In this document: positions 10,972 through 21,697 of the stretch, piece after piece
How positions within the stretch are numbered: position 1 is the first letter of the stretch
How the letters are laid out: every line of letters starts with the position of its first letter
Source: Crotophaga sulcirostris
Lineage: Eukaryota > Chordata > Aves > Cuculiformes > Crotophagidae
Direction of reading: 5' to 3'
DNA: 64,000 nt
Assembly (NCBI GenBank): GCA_013397455.1
Contig: VYZB01000296.1
Coordinates: 924,685 to 988,684, forward strand
Translations under genes and position numbers: made by a program
Notes under the pieces: model-generated
The model's input: the letters and a program-made list of their open reading frames with translations, nothing else
Told to the model about the DNA's origin: nothing
Databases searched by the model: none

Positions 10972-11390
10972 GGGATGCCCTATTTTTCCTGTTTCCGTTG
11001 TGGTGACAGTGCAGATTCACCTAAGCCACCTTTGCCTCTGATTAATGAACTCTTGCCTCTGCTTCATTGAGATGAATCAGTTGATGAGCAGGCCAAGGCA
11101 CCACTGGGTGATCAGAGATTAACCACTCAAAATGCCAGGTGTGGGGGGGTTTTCAGTGTGCAGGATGGTCTGGAAGTTAAAAGCTACCTCAGAAAATCCT
11201 CTGCTACTTAGCAATCGCAGCAGTGAATATAGCACAGGCATGCTAGGTATTTACTTTTCATGTTTTATCAGGTTTTAAAGCTAAATATAGTGGATTTAAG
11301 AGGAAAATGGCCTTCTGGAGTGCTAGGAACTAAGCAGTGGTGTTGAGTTAGTTAAAAGCAAAGGATCTTCCCTGTTGCTTTGTATTTGTA

Positions 11391-11596
11391 CAGCTCTTTA
11401 GAACAATGCCATCTCAAAGGAAACTGTGTATAAAATGCTACAGAATTAAGAAACTAATGCTTATTTCCTTTTTGTGCTGATATAAATTATCCTTCAGTGC
11501 CAAAGGTAATGAAGTAGCAACCTATGAATTATTAACAGGAGGGAAATGGAAACCCATTTTCACAGTGTGTATTTATTCAGGCCATATTGCTGTTGT
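11391..11596 (+). repeat. Diverged duplicate block, copy A
   Basis: About 205 bp that aligns over its whole length with 12271-12475, same strand, offset about 880 bp. Shared strings include GAACAAT, TAAAATGCT, ACTAATG, CTTCAGTGC, TAATGAAGT and GAAACCCATTTTCA in the same order and spacing. It has few CpG and no open frame. It may be an old tandem duplication whose middle has diverged, or two copies of an old unnamed repeat family. Confidence 0.7.
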
Positions 11597-12270
11597 GCCT
11601 GAGAGTCTCCTGAGGTATGGTTGTACCCTCATAGGCTCTCTCAGGCAGGTTGTGTGTTTCCTGTGATACAATGACATGACACAATTTCCATGACACAAGC
11701 AGTCTGGAGCAAAACCAAGAGCTGAACAGAACTCATTTGCCTCTCAGTTCAGCGCCTCCATCACAAAATGGTCCTGTAAAACAAATGTGCCAGGGAGCCA
11801 CGAAAACTGGAAGAAATAACAAATGTTTTTTTGCTGAAATTATCAGATTATTGGAAACTCTGAGGAGAGATTGGCTGGACCAGTGTGTGAACAGGTCTTT
11901 CCATCTGCTGCTTTGCAGCTGCATTGTTCCCACGGGTCGCTGAGGTGCTGACCTGCACAAAAATCCAAGGCTCATATGCTTGATCTGGTCACTGAAAGTG
12001 CAAACAGGCAATCAAGTTCAAACTTGTCCCATTAGTAAGTGCATATGCAGGATCAGATCTACATCCCTGCATGCCCAAGGCTGGAAGGTTGGCCTGCAGG
12101 AACATCTAGCTGCATCGCACACAAAAGCTTCTGCCTCAGCTTTTGCCAGCATTTCAGTGTTACAGTCCACATTTGAACTATAACTTGCTAAGGAAACAAA
12201 ATGTTGTATATTATAAGCTGGCATGGGAATCCATGGCAAGATATTGTGTATGTAAATACTTGCATTTAAG

Positions 12271-12475
12271 TGACCTTTTTGAACAATACCACTTTAAAGA
12301 AATCGCATTTAAAATGCTCTCAATTTGAGTTACTAATGTGTCTCTTCTAGTGCTGCTATGATTTTTCCCTTCAGTGCTCAAGCTAATGAAGTTTTAACCC
12401 ATGAAGTGTGAATAGGGTGGAAGTAGGAAACCCATTTTCAATGCTGGTATTTACATAGCTTGTATTTTTGCTATT
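12271..12475 (+). repeat. Diverged duplicate block, copy B
   Basis: Partner of 11391-11596. It keeps the same order of anchor strings, for example GAACAATACCA, TTTAAAATGCT, ACTAATG, CCTTCAGTGC, TAATGAAGT and GAAACCCATTTTCA. Differences are spread evenly, which suggests an old event rather than a recent assembly duplication. Confidence 0.7.
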
Positions 12476-13644
12476 TCAAAGTTAAAGTTATGCCTAAAAA
12501 TAGAAATCACAGATGTCTCATTTTTTATGTTGAAGGAAGGAGCTGTAACCAAACAAAAATGCTGTAAGTTCATAGTTCATTGGAACAGGCTCAATCAATT
12601 ATCTTATTTTAACATATGAGGTAACAGGACATTTAAAGTGCCTTACAGCCATTTTAAGAACTGCTGTTATGTATTTTACATACTTAATGCATCCATTTAG
12701 AAAAAATGGAGTACAACACACAGTTTCAAGGGTTTTGATTTCTAAAGCATAACCACAACTACAGGAAGTACAGGATTCATTCCCATAAGATGTGTCAGAT
12801 GTAAAAAACTAGAGTCTATCTAAATATTTAACCTATCTTGGTACTTCAGATAGTCTGTTACTGCAGTATGGATATTTATTCCAATTAAACTTGTCCAGCC
12901 ACAGAACTGAGATGACTACAGCAGCTTGTGAGCAGGGTGCTACAGCAAGTAGCAATTCCAGCAGGCATCGGGAGAGCCCTGGCTCAGTCAAGCCTGGCTC
13001 TGCAAAGCAACAAGGCAAGACTCAGGAGATCCACATGTAAGTCAAAACCAACTCAGATTTTACTGCTGCAAGTATTTGGCAGAAGGAATGCAGCCTTTGA
13101 CCTATCTGTGTGTTTTGGAGATCTGAGCTCTATTTTGCTCAGTTCTTTTGTAAAAAACCTGTTTCCACAGCCTGACCCAGGGGGAATGACTTTGACCTTC
13201 ATATGACCATTTAGAGTGAAAGAGCTTCAGCTACAGCACATGTTAAATGCACAAATTGCCATTACAACAGTTAGCAGCGATTTCTTTTTAAGCAATTCTT
13301 TCTAATTGCTCAGTCTTTCACCAAATATAGTTCAACTGATTGCTTAAATCAGGCAGTCTGTCCTTCTTCTCATGCCTATTTTCAGACTACTGTGCACGCA
13401 AGAGGCAGATTCCACCCCCAGTCTCACAGTGTGGTTCCAGGTGGAGATCCCTGCCCAGAAGCAGAGCTTGAAGAGGAGCCATGCCAATGTGGGACACCAA
13501 CAGGCAGAGGGATGAGCAACAAGCCTGACAGCAGTGGAGATGGGAACAGATGGACAAAAGGTGGGGATCGAAAGCAGTGTGGAGCTGTGACATCGTGCCC
13601 ACAGCACGAACACATGTAGCTGGGGAGGAGGGAGGCTGCACAAA

Positions 13645-13921
13645 ACAGTGACAGAACTAGAGGACATGGACTCAAGCTTCGTCAGAGAAAGTTTAGGCTT
13701 GATGTTAGGAAAAAGTTCTTCCCTGAAAGGGTGATTGGCCATTGGAATGCACTGCCCAGGGAGGTGGTGGAGTCGCCAGCCCTGGAGGTGTTTAAGAGGA
13801 GACTGGATGAGGCACTCAGTGCCAGGGTTTAGATGCTGGGTTGGTGTTGGTGTTGGGTTATAGGTTGGACTCGATGATCTCAGAGGTCCTTTCCAACCTT
13901 GTGATACTGTGAAACTGTGAA
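13645..13921 (+). mobile_element. CR1 LINE 3' end, complete tail
   Basis: A 5'-truncated CR1 copy in plus orientation. It shows the typical 3' UTR string order: GGCTTGATGTTAGGAAAAAG, TTCTTCCCTGAAAGGGT, GGAATGCACTGCCCAGGGAG, then GGTTGGACTCGATGATCT and CCTTTCCAACC. It ends in the short direct repeats GATACTGTGAAACTGTGA that replace a poly(A) tail in CR1. It is noncoding. A long minus-strand open frame (13344-14099) lies antisense across it and is an artefact. Confidence 0.93.
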
Positions 13922-16683
13922 ATAGAGCAGAGGAAAAGTACAAGCAATGCCTACAAAGCACATCCCTAACTGAAAAATCAGTGGCTCTCACATGGCCTGG
14001 GTTCTGTGCTGCACAAGCTTCAGTTTGTCTACGTGGCACAGCAGAGGTAGGTAGAGAAGGATTGTGGGAAAAAGTCATAGCCACCCTGGAGGAAGCCAAT
14101 CCATCTTAGTCCTTGCCAGGAGGGTCAGTTAGCCCAAGGAGCACTAATGTGGGCTCCTCTGCAATGCCTGCAGTAGCCAATTTGCTCCCTTGGGGCTAAT
14201 GAGAACCCTTGTGTGGGGCTGTGTGTGCCAGTGCATGGCAGCAGCCTTCTTTAGTAAAACAAAGTTTGGGTTTTTTTAAGGTAGGGTTGGCATAATGGCA
14301 AGAAAATTCTATTTTCTCTTGGAATTTTATTTATATATCTTTAAGCCGTATCAGGTTAAATATTATATCATGTAGTTAGTACATAAAATTTCAAAACTCT
14401 GTCTTTATTGATCAGATGAAATTAGAACCAGGCAGAAAAGAAAAGCTTATTCTTGACACACTAAGAAAAGGACTAAGCATTTCAGTTGCTGGATCTTCCG
14501 ATAATCTTCTCTGGCCAGGCAAAACCTAAAATGAATTTAAAGACCACATTTGAACATATTTTCTGAAAATCTCAGACTTGGCAAAGTTGTGCCACAGTGC
14601 TTTCAAAGGCATCAATCACTTCTTTCAAAGAGAACAGGAAAAGACTTGTATATCTAAAAATTTGACCATGTATACTACTTTCCATTTGCAATGCAGGAAC
14701 AAGAGTGTTACCTGCCCTTGCTCTAGCCTGGCATTTTGAAGTGTGACTTTTATGTTTGTCTCTGACTACGTATTTTTACAGGACTTGGTAAAATGGAGCT
14801 CTTACCCCAGCTAAACTTTTATTACTAAACCACTGTACAATTAGTACATGTTTGGAATTGAAGATCATTGTGAATGAAATTAAAAAAAATCTAAATGTTA
14901 ACTGAAACTTACTACAAGGCTTCCAATAATAGGTGAAAATTAAGATTAAGAAAAATAGCATTGCACTCAGTCTATAATGTAGTTTTTAATGTATTTTTCA
15001 TCAGGTCACAGCATAAAACATAGAAATGGTAATGAGTAGTCTTCATTATTAATGTGATCCTATATGTGTTTTTTAGAAACTTTATTAATTCTAGTGAGTA
15101 GTTTATGCAACTGTAAGCTAACATGCAATGTTTCTTCCTGTGACATTTGAAAAAAATCAGAAATTGAATCCCAGTAACAGCTGTCTCCTCTGAAATAAAC
15201 AGCTGTTTGGCACAAACCTAGTATACATATCCATATATTATGTATAATAAATATACACATTTGTGTGCAACAGTCTGATTCTTGCAATTAGCCACTCAGG
15301 TGGATAATCATATTGTCCTCATTGGGATTGTAATGAGGCTACCAGATGAATTTCCAGCTGCTTCCATTCCTTTTTATGGAAAGAAACACAAACCTTCAGC
15401 CTTAGCTCCCATTTCTGTGCTTGTAGACAGGTTTCTAGAAGGCGTTCAGTGTCCAGCCTGATAAATTCTATTTATCTACTTGTTTAACCTGGTGTACCAA
15501 GGGATATGAAACACTTTTTCTGAAAGTGTACCCTAATCTACAGTTCCTGGAAAACTCTTTAAAGCCTGCCAAGATGCTTCCTGAGAAGCCTTTCTTTCTC
15601 ACTGAGGAGCTGAGCTATGTTCTAGCCTAAGTTTGGGTGTTGAAGCCTTGTGAAAGGTTAGTCCTCATTTGAGCTGCACCTGCATATGTGACAGGGCTGC
15701 ATAATGTGCAGGTGCCCAAGCGGCAGCAGGGAAGCAGTGAAGAAAGGAGATGATTTGCCATCTTCTCTCCTAAAGAGCCGAAGGAAATAAAGGACAAGAG
15801 TTCCGTCCTTTTTTCCCCTCATTCTTGTCCAAATAATAAGCATATCGGGTCTGATGCCAAGCTAATACAATTCTCAGAATAACTTTGATTAAAAGAAAAA
15901 GCGACGGCACTAAAGTGAAGGAGGGTGAAATTTCAGTTATGATGAAAGTATGTTTATACCTTGGTGCCATTCCTATAAAAAGTAGTGTCAAGGGAGAGAT
16001 TCTGCTTCCTGCTAAATTACCTAAAAGTCAAGAGCCTCATTTACTTCTTATTATTGTTAACTGTTAATTAAAGAAAGAAACTAACTTCACAAAAAGTTTC
16101 CTAATTTTTTTTTTAAACTTTATTTTCAAGACAGGAGATTTATCACATGGGAGAGAATCCAGTCATTTCAAGATAGACTTTCCATTTAAAGTGAGATGAC
16201 CCCAGAAGCAGGACTATAACAAATGTGCTCCATCCCATCCATTTAGGAACGGTGATATAAGGTGTTATTACCCCAGCTACCAGTGCAATTGTCTGCTGGA
16301 GAGATGACACAAATCATCCTAATGGGACACTGACCAACATCAATCACCATCGCACCCAAATACGGCATTTTAACAAGGAATCAGCCCTATCAATGTTTTA
16401 AACTAATACACTGGATAGCCCACTGGATAAGAGGTATGCAAGTGTGTCCAATTTTTTTTGGTGTTTCCTATAATGGAGGTAGATGTTAAAAAGGTTGCAG
16501 GAAAATCCCCAAGTTTAAAACAAAACAGTCTTGCTGATCACAGCAAAATCCTCCTCAGATCCCCAGTATTACCTTTGCACATGTAATTTAAGGTACTAGC
16601 TGATGATTTTAGGCAATTTGTCTCTTTCTGTTGTTTAGAAAGTAATAAAGAAAACTTGTATATATCTTTATTTAATACTCTTA
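13922..16683. other. Noncoding, no gene recognised
   Basis: AT-leaning sequence between two CR1 pieces. Open frames here (for example 14776-14961 and 15060-15287 minus) are short and without domain. No recognisable repeat or promoter. Confidence 0.6.
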
Positions 16684-16880
16684 ATCTGACGAAGAGGAGG
16701 CTGAGGGGAGACTTTATTGCTCTCTACAACTACCTAAAAGGAGGTTGTGGTGAAGTGGGTGTTGGTCTCTTCCCAAGAGATACGCAATAGGACAAAAGGA
16801 AATGGCCTAAATTTGCACTAGGGGAGGTTTTGCATATTAGGAAAAAACTCTTTACTGAAAGAGTTTTCCAACTCAAAAAA
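16684..16880 (+). mobile_element. CR1 LINE 3' UTR fragment
   Basis: Plus-orientation CR1 piece with the diagnostic order GAGGCTGAGGGGAGAC, TTGCTCTCTACAACTACCT, GGAGGTTGTGGTGAAGTGGG, TGTTGGTCTCTTC, GGAAATGGCCT and CTAGGGGAGGTTTTG. It lacks the terminal part of the 3' UTR and the tail repeats, so it is truncated at both ends. Noncoding. Confidence 0.93.
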
Positions 16881-17157
16881 TTAGGTGTCAGTAATATTAA
16901 GAAGATCAGGACAGTATTGTTTGGAGGATGTGTATGTCATTTATGTGAAGCATTTTCAGGAGGAACAGAAGTAATAGCCAGTTCTTTTAAGATTGTTCTT
17001 TAAAATTACACCCGCCCCACCCCACTGGAAGATGTGGGGTTTCCCACTGGAATTAAACTAATTTGATAAGCGAATTAGTAGTGGTTTTCTTACATGCAAG
17101 TGTAATGAATTGGAATTATATCCCTGTAATTGACTGCTTGTTTTGCATTCCTTGTAG

Positions 17158-17227
17158 GTGTAGCAGCAGATTGGCAAGGTGACATAACAACTATTTGCAA
17201 GTCTACATGCTGTCTGATGTTACTAAG
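17158..17227 (+). other. Candidate internal exon, weak
   Basis: A 70-base segment preceded by a strong acceptor (gcattccttgtag) and followed by a good donor (ACTAAG then GTAACT). Only one frame is open, reading VAADWQGDITTICKST and onward. No protein recognised. Pseudo-exons of this quality are frequent, so this may be nothing or a lncRNA exon. Confidence 0.15.
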
Positions 17228-17443
17228 GTAACTAAATTGCACAGCAATCTGCCTGAAGTCCCTATGAAGATAAAGTGGTCAGCTCTGCTGCGCTTTGAAA
17301 ATGTCAGGTACTGACCCTTTTCCATAGGACCTGGGATCTAACGAGAAGCAGAAATCATTTGGTCACAATATTACAGATAGCTTGCAGAAAAAACATGATG
17401 TTCTATATTTCTTCCCCTCCTCCCAGCCCTGCTTTTCGCAGAA

Positions 17444-17520
17444 TGTTCCTGACCAGCTGAAATGTTACACAAGCAAAATTCAGTCTTTGCTTATACTTCA
17501 TCCGAAGCTGGTCAGGAACA
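17444..17520. repeat. Inverted repeat, 15-bp arms
   Basis: TGTTCCTGACCAGCT at 17444-17458 is the exact reverse complement of AGCTGGTCAGGAACA at 17506-17520, with a 47-base spacer. No transposon-like target duplication is evident. It could fold into a hairpin in RNA. Confidence 0.8.
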
Positions 17521-19239
17521 AGGCAGAGGAAGGTTTCTCAAAACCACTGTTGCAGCCTCCCAGTCCTAGGCCAGCCTAGAGGCAAAACAACTCCCTGTAA
17601 TGTAGGGCTTGTGCATCATGATGTGAAAAACATCCTGCCCTCGCAGCCCATCATGCTGACCTGGGCACTGGAAGAAGAAAGAAACACCCTAGTGTGAATG
17701 GTAATGTCTGCAGCTGGCAGAGCTGTAGCCAGGGGAAGGCTTTGAACAAGCCTCATGCAACTGAGAAGAATGTCAGGCAAAGTGAAGTGAAGCCTTCCTC
17801 TTTCAGATGGGCTTTATACTGTGTGCTGTGCTGCACCACGCGGTGAATATCAGTTGGTCAAGACCATCAGTACTGTACATTGAGTTGGAAATAAAGGCTA
17901 CATTAGCAGACTGTAGGCCTGGATCTGGCATCAAGGGAATTTTACCTGTATGTGTGGTGTCTCCTGACTCCCACTGGGAGAGCCATCTCTCTCCTCTATA
18001 TCCTGTTTTGGGAGCACTGCAGCAGTTCTCAGCTGTAAGGATGAATTCAACATCTGATAATTGCAGCAGACACAGAGCCAATTCACAAACTCCTACCAAG
18101 ACAATCTGAGCAATGTGTTCTAGGAACAACTGGAGTGGCTGTGGTGGCAACTAACTGGCACCAAGGTGTCACCAAGTGCTCTGAGTGTGCTTCTGCCTTG
18201 CGTGGGCATTTATGGTGCTCTCTGTTCTCAGTCAGTAGCTGTGATGCCATTGATCTGCCATCTAGGATCCCTGTATGAAGGGCTGTGCTGAAATCAGTTG
18301 AATTAGCATAAAGTGCTTAAACCCCCATAGCTAATGTGTCTGGGGTAGATTAAACATGCTGGAGAGCCCTGGCAGGAGGTGCTTGGCCATTCATCTGGGG
18401 AGGGAGATCATGATGGTAGCCAAGAGCAGCCACAACGTTGGCCCAGAGAAGTTAGGAGAATAAAGCATAAGCGAGTTGGCAGACTGGATAAGTCCTCCCT
18501 TCCTTTTAAAGCACATTTCATACTAAGTCCCTAATCCAGAGCTTTTCTCTGCTGCTCCAGGACTTTTCTCTCTGGTGCCCGTGATGGTTATGCAGGGGTC
18601 GGTGTTGCTTTGCCTGTCCATGAGATCCATTGTCATTAACAGCGGCTGCTTACAGCGTTCAGAAACCCAGCAAGAGTCTGAAAATACACAAGATACCATC
18701 TCATAAATGATTATGCAATAGCAAAGATGAAAAACTGAACAGCAGTCATTTAAATAATGACCAAGGTCATTACATTTTGAAAAAGTCACAGTGTTAATGC
18801 AATGTACTCTGGGCAGATTGAACATCCCAAGCGTTTGGCTTTATGGCATCTTTCAGTGCAACAGCTGTCAGTACCCACAGCAAATCCTCTATGGGCACAT
18901 TTTATGGCTAATTTTATAAAACTGTCCCATGGTATTATTTACACAGGTGGATATTTAGTAACAAACTCCAAATGGGAGTGGGAAAACCAGCAAGTGTATG
19001 CATGCAGTTGTTAATTTTTTCTCTAGGAAAAAAATTGGGAAAAATGAGAAATTCTAAGGAAACACAGGATATTTTGCTAGAACAGCTGTAACATAAAAAA
19101 AAAAAAATCTTGAAGGGGGAGTATTAAAATTTTGGTCTGTTGTCTCTGACTATGCACAGCGCTTGGCAAGTTGTTGGTTACTTGATTAGCCTCTTCTGCG
19201 TGTTTTGACTGGCTCTTCTCCCTGCTGTGATGGCTCAGG

Positions 19240-19475
19240 GAAATCTGGATTTGGTTACGTATTGGTTGGTATAGGACTCTCACAGGCTACAATATTTCCT
19301 CGCAACACATCCTGGGGTCAGTCTTGTTTAATATCTTTATCAATGATCTGGATGAGAGAAGCGAGTGTTCCCTCAGTACGTTTGCAGATGACACCAGGCT
19401 GGGCGGCAGCGTCAATCTGCTCGAGGGTAGGAAGGTTCTGCAGAGGGATCTGGACAGACTGGATTGATGGGCTGA
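19240..19475 (+). mobile_element. CR1 LINE fragment with the RT FADD region
   Basis: Plus-orientation CR1 ORF2 piece. In one frame from about 19309 it reads [19 protein letters not shown], then [18 protein letters not shown], then QRDLDRLD followed by a stop. FADD (19381-19392) is the catalytic metal-binding motif of the reverse transcriptase palm. The part before 19309 is degraded and the fragment fades out at about 19475. It is truncated on both sides and inactive. The FADD core survives intact, but this short piece makes no enzyme. Confidence 0.9.
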
Positions 19476-21428
19476 CTCCAGAATTCTGTGCTACCAGAAT
19501 AAATAGACTTGTTTCTAGTTGGAAAAAAATGCATAGATTCTAGTAGTTCCTATTTCAGTTAATAAATTTTATACTAAACTGAGATATACTGCTTTAAATT
19601 TGATTGGTAAAAACAGCAAATGTTTTGCACCAACCTACTACTTAAATGGAATATTGTCAGGAAAAAAAATACATTGGAGTTTCTGCTTTGTACTTGGAAG
19701 ATTTTGTATTGGAGGGGGTGAGGGAAGGGGAGCTGGGGGGCAGCTGGCAATGGGGCTGGCAAGGCAAAGGTTGGTGGGGTATCAATGGCAGAAGGAAAAA
19801 GCAAAAAGGGACAGGCCCTTCCTGGCCCACCTTGGCGCTGAGGAGCTGTGAGGGGCTCAGGCCTAAAGGAACCCGTGTGTGGGTGCCACATCCTGGTGGG
19901 AAACAGGAGCAGCAGGCGGCTGTCTGAGGCTTGGGAGTGCCTCAGCTGGGAGAAGCTGCATTTCTGATGGAAGGTTCGGGGGGGGGTCTGTGCCTGGGAG
20001 CCCAGGAAGGCTTGTGGGGGCTGCCAGCCTCCGCAGGGACGTGGCCAAGGTTGGGGTTGCCCCTGTCCTGTGCTGTGGCACAGAGCCCCAAGGGGGTCAG
20101 CTTCCCTGTGTTTCAGGGATTGCTGAGAAACCAGATGGTGTTGGGTTTTGAACCCTGATAGAATTCGTACCAAAATGGAAAAAGTAAATAAATCCTGAAT
20201 GTGGAGGAAGTGTCAGTCTGCTTCGTGGGTGCAGTGTTGTCTCCATTTCAGCTTCTGCGTCACCAAGCGTCTCGTCTTAATATTGGAAAACAAAAAAGAA
20301 CAACATGCTTATCTGAAAAGGACAAATGAAGGGAAAACATCTCTTAGGACGCCTGAGTGGGAAGATGTTAGAAGGCATTATCTGGCAGGCCTGAACTGCC
20401 TCCCACGCGCAGGAGTCCTTGTTGGTGAAGTGGTGCGAAGCGAGTCAATAAACCCACGCCAACAGGAGGTACTGGCTCCGGCGTGCTGTTACTGAGCAGT
20501 GTAATTTGCATGGTGCCTCTTTTAGAACCCTGAAGTACTGTAAGAGCCTAAATAAGTCACAACTACTGTATGAAAACAAGTTAGGATCATTATTCACAGA
20601 GGATTACTCCTAAAGGATATGCTCTTTTAAATTAGCTCTTGCTTACAAAATTAGCTAGGAGGAATAACCTCATGTTAATATTTAGCTGCCCAAGAGAGGT
20701 AATCAACGGGAGAATAAAGTTATCATTAGCATTCTGCTTAATAAATATTTTCAGCTACATAATGCAGGAGTATGTGGCGATGGCGATGCTCTTTGCCATG
20801 GCACAGCTCCTTTTGCTGGGCTTGGGCAGGTTGGGCTGAGGCCTGACCTTTCCTCAGGAACTCGCAAAAACTGATACCTGACCATCTTCTTGGTGTGCTG
20901 GTGTGTTTCACTTCCTTGTTTCCGGTTTTGGTTGCAGTTTGTTTGTTTGGGGTTTTTTTGTCAGTTCCGTGCATTTACATGAAAATGAGGCTTCTTGCAG
21001 GCATGCTGGGAAAATGGATTTCTCAATATGGGAGCTGGATTTCCTTTTCTTCTCCTATGTTTTTGGAGAAATCTGAACTGTTTGTCTGAGCTCTCTGTCC
21101 ATCTGATGAACAGCAGTTAGCTAGAAACGACAGCTTTTACCTTGGGTGTTTTCCTTGTGTCTCCTTCGTGTCAAATTCTGAACCCTTGTGAAAGGGTTTT
21201 CTGTACCCTTGTGAAAGAGGTGGAAATGACTCCGTTCTCCCCTTTACACCTCCAGACTTGCTCCTGTTGTTCTTTAAACAAGGACTTGGCTCCTCATTTC
21301 TTTCTTATTTGACTGTCTTTTGTTTGGATCTCTTAAAAAGCAAGTTTCTAGAGCCCTCAGGCTCCCCCTCAAGACTACTTGCTTAGACTCTTAGTAGATC
21401 ATCTTCTGCTTAGGCTTTGTTTTCTTAG

Positions 21429-21489
21429 CAGCTACCTTCCCTGGGGATTTCCATCTGTATAAAGACGGGATCTCTGCTATTGAAAATGG
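21429..21489 (+). other. Candidate internal exon
   Basis: A 61-base segment between a strong acceptor (ctttgttttcttag) and a strong donor (AATGG then GTAAGT). Two of three frames are open; one reads ATFPGDFHLYKDGISAIEN. No match to a family that I know. It could be an exon of a plus-strand gene or lncRNA starting in the CpG island, or a pseudo-exon. Confidence 0.2.
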
Positions 21490-21587
21490 GTAAGTGCCAA
21501 TCTTAACAGCTAAATGCACCTAACACACTGCCTCAGCTTTACCTCAGTATGCAGCACAAACGCCGGCAAGAAATCCTCTGCTCTTGG

Positions 21588-21697
21588 AGTGGGGTCAGCA
21601 GTCTAATAAGGATGCCCAGAGTATTTCTGATGACCCCCAGAGCCTCTTAAGTTCCAAAGATGGCTTTTGCAATGATGATTTGAACTACAGTGAAGCA
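21588..21697 (+). repeat. Diverged duplicate block, second pair, copy A
   Basis: It resembles 24077-24185 on the same strand. Shared strings in order are GTGGG, TCAGCAG, GTATTTCTGATG, CTCTT or ATCTTC followed by AAGT, TGCAAT, TTGAA and ACAG. Identity is clearly lower than in the first pair, so the relation is only probable. Confidence 0.4.

Larger units (their letters stand above)
10330..10980 (+). mobile_element. CR1 LINE fragment, ORF1 remnant joined to ORF2 RT remnant
   Basis: A CR1-type non-LTR retrotransposon remnant in plus orientation. The left part encodes the C-terminal half of the ORF1 SGNH-type esterase. The right part encodes the start of the ORF2 reverse transcriptase region. 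The endonuclease domain that normally lies between them is missing, so the copy has an internal deletion at about 10777. It breaks off at about 10980 into unrelated sequence and has no 3' UTR. It carries a frameshift and an in-frame stop, so it is dead. Confidence 0.88.
10981..13644. other. Noncoding, holds a duplicated block pair
   Basis: No gene recognised. It contains the two related blocks at 11391-11596 and 12271-12475, listed separately. The open frames at 11733-12011 and 12928-13206 show no domain and are of chance length. Confidence 0.6.
16881..19239. other. Noncoding, with one candidate exon and one inverted repeat
   Basis: No gene recognised. It holds a splice-flanked segment at 17158-17227 and a 15-bp inverted repeat at 17444-17520, both listed separately. 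The overlapping frames at 17803-18150 on both strands have no domain. Confidence 0.55.

Noticed and set aside
13344..14099. 251-codon minus-strand frame
   Set aside because: It runs antisense across the CR1 3' end at 13645-13921 and has no recognisable protein feature.
17837..17848. CACGCGGTGAAT, a 12-base match to the core of mature miR-124
   Set aside because: The bases on either side do not match miR-124 and no complementary arm lies nearby, so there is no precursor hairpin. A chance match.
19574..20173. 199-codon minus-strand frame and several overlapping plus-strand frames
   Set aside because: They fall in a G-rich stretch where openness follows from composition. Frames on both strands are open and none has a motif.
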